From NCBI GenBank assembly GCA_050693165.1, contig JBOGVX010000130.1, positions 1-17,160 on the forward strand: a DNA stretch of 17,160 nt, written 5' to 3'. The position numbers and the translations under genes were made by a program. The notes beneath the pieces are model-generated. The model searched no databases. It was not told the DNA's origin and saw only the letters and a program-made list of their open reading frames with translations. This document shows positions 13,077-17,160 of the stretch, one piece after another (position 1 is the stretch's first letter; every line of letters starts with the position of its first letter). The DNA is from CAZKFH01 sp050693165 (GTDB lineage Bacteria; Actinomycetota; UBA4738; CALAEC01).

Positions 13077-14474
13077 ATGAGACGCCACGCCACAGTGCTC
13101 GTCGCGTTCGCCCTGCTCGCCGCTTCGTGCGGCCAGTACCCGGGAGTGCACGAGGCGGCGTTGGAGGCGGGAGAGATCCCGGCTGGGGGCTCGGGTCTCG
13201 CCCCAGCGACCGGTATCGAGGCATCGGGCTCAGCAGCGGGCGCCTCTGAGGGGACGACAACAGCGGGCGCATCGACAGGCACCGTGCCACCCACCTCCGC
13301 GGATCCAACCGGGGCAAGCGGCGCCGGGCAGGCCGCGGCCGGAACGGCTTCCGGCGCGGCTGCCCTCCCGGCGGGAGGGGGAACGACCACAGGCGTGACG
13401 CCGACCACTATCAAGCTGGGCCTACATGCGCCGCTGACCGGGGCGGCACCGTTGAAAGCCGAGTCCTTCAACCGAGGGAAGGACGCCTACTGGCTGCGCG
13501 GCGCGGACGGCAAGCCCGTCGAGATCTTCGGCAGGCAGGTCGAGGTCGTCTTCCAGGACGACCAGTACAACCCCTCGCACGCGCGGGTGGTGTGCTCGCA
13601 GATGGCCGAGCAGCAGGAGGTCTTCATGCTGGTGGGCGGCGGTGGCACCGATCAGATCCAGACGTGCGCCAACTACGCCGCCAGCAAGGGCATCCCGTAC
13701 GTCTCGGTCGGAACCACGGAGATCGGGCTGACCAGGCTGCCCAACTACTACGGGGTGTCGATGTCGTACGCCGACCAGGTGCCGCTCCTCGCGCAGTACG
13801 TGAACGCGAATAGGGGAACCCTCGGCTGGGGCGGCGACGGCTCCAAGATCGCCGCCGTGATCACGAACACGCCGAACTTCGACGATGCCGCGGCCGCGTT
13901 CGAGCAGTCCTTTCCTGGCGCCAGGATGCTCCGGCCCGAGAAGAACGAGCGGGGCGGGACCATGGCCGGGCAGCTCTGTACCGGAACGCTGAAGAACTTC
14001 GAGGTCGTCTTCCCGCTCACGGCGCCCACCTACTTCCTCGAGATGGCGGGCTCGGCCAAGTGCAACCCCCAGTACGTCGGCGTAGGTATCTCGATGGGAC
14101 TCAACCAGGTCGTAGGGGTTGGTTGCACGTCCGGCGGAATCGCGAACGCGAGGTTCTTCTCGCCGGCCCCGGCCTTCGCGGACAGCGACAAGTACGATCC
14201 CGAGTTCCGTAAGGCCGGCGGTGCCGACGACATCGAGTGGCTGCTGTGGGGGCTGTGGAAGTCCATCCATCAGCTCCTGCTCAAGGCCGGGAAGAACCTG
14301 ACCCGGGAGGGCTTCATCCAGTCCTCGGCCACGGCCTCCTACGAGACAGGTGTGTTCCCACAGGTGGGGATGTCGGCCTCGAACCACTTCGGCGCCAAGC
14401 AGGTGAACGTCCTGCGCGCTGACTGCAACAGACGTGAGTACGTGACCGAGCAAGCGTTCAAGAGCTCGTTCTAG
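13077..14474 (+). CDS. Branched-chain-type ABC transporter substrate-binding lipoprotein
   Basis: A 465-aa lipoprotein of the type-1 periplasmic-binding (Peripla_BP_6, LivJ-like) family. The signal ends in the lipobox LAASC (C18). An Ala/Gly/Ser/Thr/Pro-rich, low-complexity linker follows (about 38-105), then the binding domain from TTIKLGLHAPLTGAAP onward, with a hinge-like LVGGGGTDQIQTCANYAASKGIPYVSVGT and a conserved FFSPAPAF segment. Such proteins deliver amino acids, amides or aromatic acids to an ABC permease; the ligand cannot be told. No permease or ATPase of the Liv type is in the window, so it is an orphan here. The strong AAAGGAGGAG (13065-13074) sits just upstream of the ATG. A tautomerase-like gene follows after 15 nt. 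Confidence 0.88.
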   Translation: MRRHATVLVAFALLAASCGQYPGVHEAALEAGEIPAGGSGLAPATGIEASGSAAGASEGTTTAGASTGTVPPTSADPTGASGAGQAAAGTASGAAALPAGGGTTTGVTPTTIKLGLHAPLTGAAPLKAESFNRGKDAYWLRGADGKPVEIFGRQVEVVFQDDQYNPSHARVVCSQMAEQQEVFMLVGGGGTDQIQTCANYAASKGIPYVSVGTTEIGLTRLPNYYGVSMSYADQVPLLAQYVNANRGTLGWGGDGSKIAAVITNTPNFDDAAAAFEQSFPGARMLRPEKNERGGTMAGQLCTGTLKNFEVVFPLTAPTYFLEMAGSAKCNPQYVGVGISMGLNQVVGVGCTSGGIANARFFSPAPAFADSDKYDPEFRKAGGADDIEWLLWGLWKSIHQLLLKAGKNLTREGFIQSSATASYETGVFPQVGMSASNHFGAKQVNVLRADCNRREYVTEQAFKSSF

Positions 14475-14489
14475 AGACAGGAGGAACAC

Positions 14490-14999
14490 ATGCCTTTCGT
14501 CGAGGTGTTCAGCTCGGCCAGCACGTCGCTGTCGCAGGAGAAGCGGAAGGAGATCTCCGAGCGACTCGTCTCGGAGGTGATGGAGGGAGAGGGCGCGCCG
14601 GACAACGAGAATACGAGGTCGCTCTCCTGGCTCGTGTGGCACGAGCCGAAGCTTTGGTCGATCGGCGGCCGGCCTGTCCAGGACGGAGAGCGGCCGTTCT
14701 ACGCCGTGCGCGTCAGCATGCCGGCCGCTTCGCTCAACGAAGAGAAGAGAGCGGAGGTCGTCAGGCGCGTCACGCAGGTCCTGGCCGAAGCCGACGACGA
14801 TCCCGGCCGCTTCTATCAGGCCCCTCCGGTCTCCTTCGTCCTCATCAACGAGGTGCCCGAGGGCAACTGGGGCTCGGCGGGGATGGTGTTCCGTTTCCCC
14901 GACATCGCCAGCTACGTCCTCAAGGGCGTCCCCGGCCAGATGAGTGAGGCTGAGGTCGCCGAGGCCTTCGGCCTCGAGGGCGAGCGGGTTACCTCGTAG
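14490..14999 (+). CDS. Two-unit tautomerase-superfamily-like protein
   Basis: A 169-aa cytoplasmic protein that looks like two fused beta-alpha-beta tautomerase units. Unit 1 begins MPFVEVFSS; removal of Met would expose Pro as the N-terminal residue, the catalytic base of 4-oxalocrotonate tautomerase and relatives. Its helix is SLSQEKRKEISERLVSEV. Unit 2 (about 70-131) repeats the pattern with FYAVRVSMPAASLNEEKRAEVVRRVTQVL and ends in FVLINEVPEGNWGSAG, closely like the EVP-x-x-NWG-x-G ending of 4-oxalocrotonate tautomerases. Double-length members such as cis-CaaD and MSAD have this layout. The ring-cleavage substrate is unknown. AGGAGG at 14479-14484 gives a strong start 15 nt after the binding-protein gene, so the two form an operon. 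Confidence 0.7.
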   Translation: MPFVEVFSSASTSLSQEKRKEISERLVSEVMEGEGAPDNENTRSLSWLVWHEPKLWSIGGRPVQDGERPFYAVRVSMPAASLNEEKRAEVVRRVTQVLAEADDDPGRFYQAPPVSFVLINEVPEGNWGSAGMVFRFPDIASYVLKGVPGQMSEAEVAEAFGLEGERVTS

Positions 15000-15011
15000 G
15001 TCTCACCGTTC

Positions 15012-15039
15012 CCGGCAGGACTTGACAGGGCTCTGCCGG
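15012..15039 (+). terminator. Inverted repeat after the tautomerase gene, overlapping the next promoter
   Basis: CCGGCAG (15012-15018) and CTGCCGG (15033-15039) are perfect 7-bp complements separated by 14 nt; a T-rich run TTATTTT follows at 15045-15051. It could terminate the upstream operon. The loop contains the TTGACA -35 hexamer of the ArsR promoter, so it might also be a regulatory site. Confidence 0.45.
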
Positions 15040-15051
15040 ATGCCTTATTTT
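15022..15051 (+). promoter_or_regulatory. Sigma70-type promoter of the ArsR-SRPBCC-SRPBCC operon
   Basis: A perfect TTGACA (15022-15027), an 18-nt spacer and TATTTT (15046-15051) form the best consensus promoter in the window. The predicted start, near 15058, falls inside the operator palindrome at 15052-15077. Confidence 0.75.
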
Positions 15052-15077
15052 ACCCTCAGGTTATTTAACCGGAGGGT
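15052..15077 (+). promoter_or_regulatory. ArsR operator: 26-bp near-perfect palindrome
   Basis: ACCCTCAGGTTA (15052-15063), a central TT, and TAACCGGAGGGT (15066-15077) are complementary at 11 of 12 positions. The site begins immediately after the -10, covers the likely transcription start and contains the Shine-Dalgarno GGAGG (15071-15075) in its right arm. A 12-2-12 palindrome in this position is what ArsR-family repressors typically bind, so negative autoregulation is strongly suggested. Confidence 0.75.
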
Positions 15078-15083
15078 TTAGAG

Positions 15084-15434
15084 ATGAGCACTGCAACGCT
15101 GGACGCAACGTTCTCGGCCCTGGCCGATCCGACGCGCAGGGCCATCTTGGGCCGGCTGATGTCGGGCGAGGCGACGGTCACCGAGCTCGCGTCGCCCTTC
15201 AAGATGACCCTTCCGGCCGTCTCGAAGCACCTGAAGGTGTTGGAGCGCGCCGGCCTGATATCTCGAGGCCGAGAGGCACAGTGGCGGCCCTGCAAGCTCG
15301 ATGCCAAGCCGCTGAAGGACGTCTCGGAGTGGCTGGAGGATTACCGACGCCACTGGGAAGAACGACTCGATCGCCTGGACGACTACCTGCAGGAACTGCA
15401 GAGGAAGGAGAAGCGGGATGACCGCGAAGAGTGA
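15084..15434 (+). CDS. ArsR-family transcriptional regulator (SRPBCC-linked)
   Basis: A 116-aa winged-helix repressor: LDATFSALADPTRRAILGRLMSGEATVTELASPFKMTLPAVSKHLKVLERAGLISRGREAQWRPCKLD. The recognition helix is about LPAVSKHLKVLE (43-54). The C-terminus is a charged, possibly coiled-coil helix, DYRRHWEERLDRLDDYLQEL. The alpha-3 metal-binding cysteines of ArsR/SmtB are missing; the single cysteine (C70) is in the wing. This fits the group of ArsR proteins that repress adjacent AHSA1 genes. ATG 15084 is 8 nt after GGAGG, which itself lies in the operator. Its last 17 bases overlap the next gene in another frame, so translation is coupled. Confidence 0.92.
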   Translation: MSTATLDATFSALADPTRRAILGRLMSGEATVTELASPFKMTLPAVSKHLKVLERAGLISRGREAQWRPCKLDAKPLKDVSEWLEDYRRHWEERLDRLDDYLQELQRKEKRDDREE

Positions 15435-15915
15435 CTACGCCGCGACGATCACGACGCCGTCGGACACGGAAACCGTGATCACGCGCGAGTTCGACGCGCC
15501 GCGCGAGCTCGTTTGGGAATCGATGACGAAGCCCGAGCACGTCAGGCAGTGGTACGGCTTGCGCAGCCTGAACATGACCGTTTGCGAGATCGACCTGCGC
15601 GTTGGAGGTAAGTGGCGCTACGTGCAGAGCGACGGCGAGAACGAGTTCGCGTTCTCCGGCGAGTATCGCGAGATCGACCCACCCGGCAGGCTCGTCTCGA
15701 CGGAGGAGTTCGAGGCCATGCCCGGTACCGGCTACGTCGTCACTCTCACGCTCGAGGAGCGCGACGGTAAGACCCAGATGACGAGCCACCTGCAGTATCA
15801 GTCGATGGAGCACCGCGACGGACACATCCAGTCGGGCATGGAGCGGGGTATGAACGAGACGTTCGACCGTCTCGATGAGCACCTCCAGCAGATGGCTGCC
15901 GGAGCATCGTCCTAG
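15418..15915 (+). CDS. SRPBCC/AHSA1 domain protein, first of two
   Basis: A 165-aa helix-grip (START-like) protein. Characteristic elements: VITREFDAPRELVWESMTKPEHVRQWYG (about 20-47), the central GGKWRYVQSDGENEFAFSGEYREIDPPGRLVSTEEFE, and the long C-terminal helix GHIQSGMERGMNETFDRLDEHLQQM. AHSA1-like single-domain proteins bind hydrophobic ligands; a defined substrate is rarely known. The start overlaps the ArsR gene by 17 bases; AAGGAG lies about 10 nt upstream. It is the second gene of a three-gene operon and, through the promoter operator, should be derepressed together with its regulator. Confidence 0.9.
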   Translation: MTAKSDYAATITTPSDTETVITREFDAPRELVWESMTKPEHVRQWYGLRSLNMTVCEIDLRVGGKWRYVQSDGENEFAFSGEYREIDPPGRLVSTEEFEAMPGTGYVVTLTLEERDGKTQMTSHLQYQSMEHRDGHIQSGMERGMNETFDRLDEHLQQMAAGASS

Positions 15916-15933
15916 CTCGAAAGGAGACTCGAG

Positions 15934-16401
15934 ATGACTGAAGCCAAAGACATTCCAGAGCTCAACATCACCCGCATCTTCGATGCGCCTCGAGACCTGG
16001 TCTTCGACGCGTGGACCAGGCCGGAGCACCTGAAGGAGTGGTTCCACCCCGAAGGCTTCACCACGCCCGAGGTCGAGGTCGACCTGAGGGCGGGCGGGAA
16101 GCAGCGCCTGGCGATGCGTGATCCCGAGGGCAAGGACTACTGGTCCGAGGGCACCTACCAGGAGGTGGTCGTCCCGGAGAAGCTCGTGGTGACGGACGCG
16201 CTGCTAGACGATGACGGCAACCCGATGTTCGAGGTCCAGCACACCATCACGTTCGCGGACATGGACGGCAAGACGGAGGTCACCGTCAACGCCAGGGTGG
16301 AGAAGATCCACGATCCGGCCTCTGCCGAGCCCCTGTCGGGGATGGAGGAGGGCTGGAAGCAGACCCTCGACAATCTGGACAAGCACCTGGCGAGGGCTTA
16401 G
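15934..16401 (+). CDS. SRPBCC/AHSA1 domain protein, second of two
   Basis: A 155-aa paralogue of the preceding protein. It shares LNITRIFDAPRDLVFDAWTRPEHLKEWFHPEGF near the N-terminus, a central DLRAGGKQRLAMRDPEGKDYWSEGTYQEVVVPEKLVVTD, and the C-terminal helix GMEEGWKQTLDNLDKHLA, but has diverged strongly elsewhere, which suggests different ligands. AAAGGAG (15920-15926) gives an independent strong ribosome binding site 7 nt before the ATG, 18 nt after the previous stop. It is the last gene of the ArsR-SRPBCC-SRPBCC operon; no clear terminator follows. Confidence 0.9.
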   Translation: MTEAKDIPELNITRIFDAPRDLVFDAWTRPEHLKEWFHPEGFTTPEVEVDLRAGGKQRLAMRDPEGKDYWSEGTYQEVVVPEKLVVTDALLDDDGNPMFEVQHTITFADMDGKTEVTVNARVEKIHDPASAEPLSGMEEGWKQTLDNLDKHLARA

Positions 16402-16409
16402 CCAGGATC

Positions 16410-16442
16410 GTTCACCGCGAGTTCACGGCCGTGAAGTAGTCT
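16410..16442 (+). promoter_or_regulatory. PHO-box-like direct repeats and promoter before the ABC gene
   Basis: GTTCACCGCGA (16410-16420) and GTTCACGGCCG (16421-16431) are contiguous 11-nt direct repeats beginning GTTCAC. Actinobacterial PhoP sites consist of 11-nt direct-repeat units with GTTCACC as the conserved part. TAGTCT (16437-16442) follows as a -10, so the repeats would occupy the -35 region, as at PhoP-activated promoters. The second unit also creates a perfect 14-bp palindrome, TTCACGGCCGTGAA (16422-16435), which is an alternative operator reading. Confidence 0.45.
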
Positions 16443-16473
16443 CGGGGAATCGCGGGGGGCTGGGGCGTTGTTG

Positions 16474-16510
16474 CACCTCCGAGAGGGTTCCAACGCGTTG
16501 CTCAGGGAGG
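16474..16510 (+). promoter_or_regulatory. Possible ribosome-binding-site sequestering leader of the ABC gene
   Basis: The leader contains CACCTCC (16474-16480), identical to the 16S anti-Shine-Dalgarno, and CCTCC can pair with GGAGG (16506-16510) at the ribosome binding site. Alternative pairings exist: GCGTTG (16465-16470) with CAACGC (16491-16496), and the palindrome CAACGCGTTG (16491-16500). Competing structures are possible, but the sequence is short and GC-rich. Confidence 0.25.
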
Positions 16511-16516
16511 AGGGGC

Positions 16517-17160
16517 ATGTCTGAATACATGATCAGGACCTCGGGTCTGGTCAAGCGTTATGGCAAGGTCGTGGCGCTCGACGGGCTCGATCTGGAGGTG
16601 CCGAAGGGGACCGTGCTCGGTCTGCTCGGCCCGAACGGGGCCGGGAAGACCACCGCGGTCCGGATCCTGACCACGCTGCTGGAGGCCGACGAGGGCGTCG
16701 CCGAGGTGGCCGGTCTGGATGTTCGAACGAACGGGCACGAGGTCAGGGGGAAGATCGGCCTCTCGGGGCAGACCGCGGCCGTTGACGAGCACCTGACCGG
16801 GTTCGAGAACCTCGACATGGTCGGCCGGCTCTACCACCTCGGGAAGCAAGGGGCGCGCGCGAGGGCCCGTGAGCTCCTGGTCCAGTTCGAGCTGGACGAG
16901 GCAGGCGACAGGCCGGCCAAAACCTACTCGGGCGGGATGCGCAGGCGCCTCGACCTGGCCGCTGCCCTGGTGGCCAAGCCGGAGGTGCTCTTCCTCGACG
17001 AGCCGACCACGGGGCTCGACCCGCGGAGCCGGGCCCACATGTGGGACACGATCATCGAGCTGAGCAAGGGCGGATCGACCTTCCTCCTCACCACGCAGTA
17101 CATGGAGGAGGCCGACGCCCTGGCCGAGAACATCGTGGTGATCGACCGTGGTAGCAAGAT
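16517..17160 (+). CDS. DrrA-type ABC-2 transporter ATP-binding protein (3' truncated by window end)
   Basis: The first 214 codons of an ABC ATPase are present and the frame is open to the window end. Motifs in order: Walker A GPNGAGKTT (38-46), Q-loop in IGLSGQTAAVDEHLTG (Q85), signature YSGGMRRRLDLA (137-148), Walker B LFLDEPTTGLDPRSR (158-172), and the switch region LLTTQYMEEAD. The switch-loop position holds Gln (Q194) rather than His; TTQY is usual in the daunorubicin-resistance DrrA subfamily. The closest match is DrrA-like export ATPases, which pair with a DrrB-type ABC-2 permease, expected just downstream. Substrate unknown (drug, lipid or polymer). GGGAGGAGGGG precedes the ATG at 16517 closely. 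Confidence 0.92.
   Translation, partial: MSEYMIRTSGLVKRYGKVVALDGLDLEVPKGTVLGLLGPNGAGKTTAVRILTTLLEADEGVAEVAGLDVRTNGHEVRGKIGLSGQTAAVDEHLTGFENLDMVGRLYHLGKQGARARARELLVQFELDEAGDRPAKTYSGGMRRRLDLAAALVAKPEVLFLDEPTTGLDPRSRAHMWDTIIELSKGGSTFLLTTQYMEEADALAENIVVIDRGSK

Noticed and set aside
13422..14642. 406-codon minus-strand open frame opposite the binding-protein gene
   Set aside because: His/Arg/Leu/Val-rich antisense composition without recognisable motifs; the plus frame has a lipobox and a strong ribosome binding site.
16902..17160. Missing switch-loop His in the ABC ATPase as a sign of inactivity
   Set aside because: TTQY in place of TTHY is a normal trait of the DrrA subfamily; all other motifs are intact.
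1..17160. CRISPR arrays, rRNA, tRNA genes, toxin-antitoxin or phage defence modules
   Set aside because: No regularly spaced repeats, no tRNA-like cloverleaf or rRNA-like segment, and no recognisable defence protein was found on either strand; ArsR-SRPBCC pairs are not toxin-antitoxin systems.

Overview
The window looks like chromosomal DNA from a high-GC bacterium, most likely an actinobacterial lineage (possibly uncultured). This rests on the GC-rich codon use, a mix of Shine-Dalgarno-led and apparently leaderless genes, a FadD-type acyl-CoA ligase, a DrrA-type ABC ATPase, a branched-chain-type substrate-binding lipoprotein with a long Ala/Gly/Ser/Thr linker, and several ArsR-SRPBCC gene pairs. 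The taxonomy is inference. There is no rRNA, tRNA, CRISPR array or phage module, and no gene-free stretch longer than about 165 bases.

Layout. (1) 1-1228: an almost complete IS30-family insertion sequence. Its left inverted repeat is cut by the window edge and its right repeat overlaps the transposase stop codon. (2) 1393-4869: central metabolism. A fatty acyl-CoA ligase (-) and a class II fumarase (+) diverge from a very compact promoter region; a DCC-family thiol oxidoreductase follows fumarase as its operon partner. (3) 4845-11949: a block of exported proteins: a beta-propeller lipoprotein, a small Arg-rich repeat protein (the only one without an export signal), a subtilisin-like protease, two tandem paralogous secreted proteins resembling free-standing PPC domains, an LVIVD-repeat propeller and a lysyl-oxidase-like protein. 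(4) 12006-16401: a 63-aa unknown protein, then two ArsR-SRPBCC operons facing away from each other. Between them lie a solute-binding lipoprotein and a two-unit tautomerase-like protein. (5) 16517-end: a DrrA-type ABC transporter ATPase, truncated by the window edge and preceded by PHO-box-like direct repeats.

How the parts work together. The most distinctive signal is a recurrent promoter-start geometry: a TANNNT -10 hexamer exactly 7 nt upstream of the start codon at four genes with no Shine-Dalgarno (2991 -, 3060 +, 6232 +, 12006 +), which points to leaderless mRNAs. The fadD/fumarase pair is perfectly mirror-symmetric in this geometry. The most plausible under-described systems are (a) the secreted protease with two PPC-like proteins encoded in trans, next to the Lox-like and LVIVD proteins, and (b) the paired ArsR-SRPBCC operons around the binding-protein/tautomerase operon, which share a TTA(A/T)TTAA operator core. 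Both are inferences from gene order and motifs; no expression or homology search could be run.
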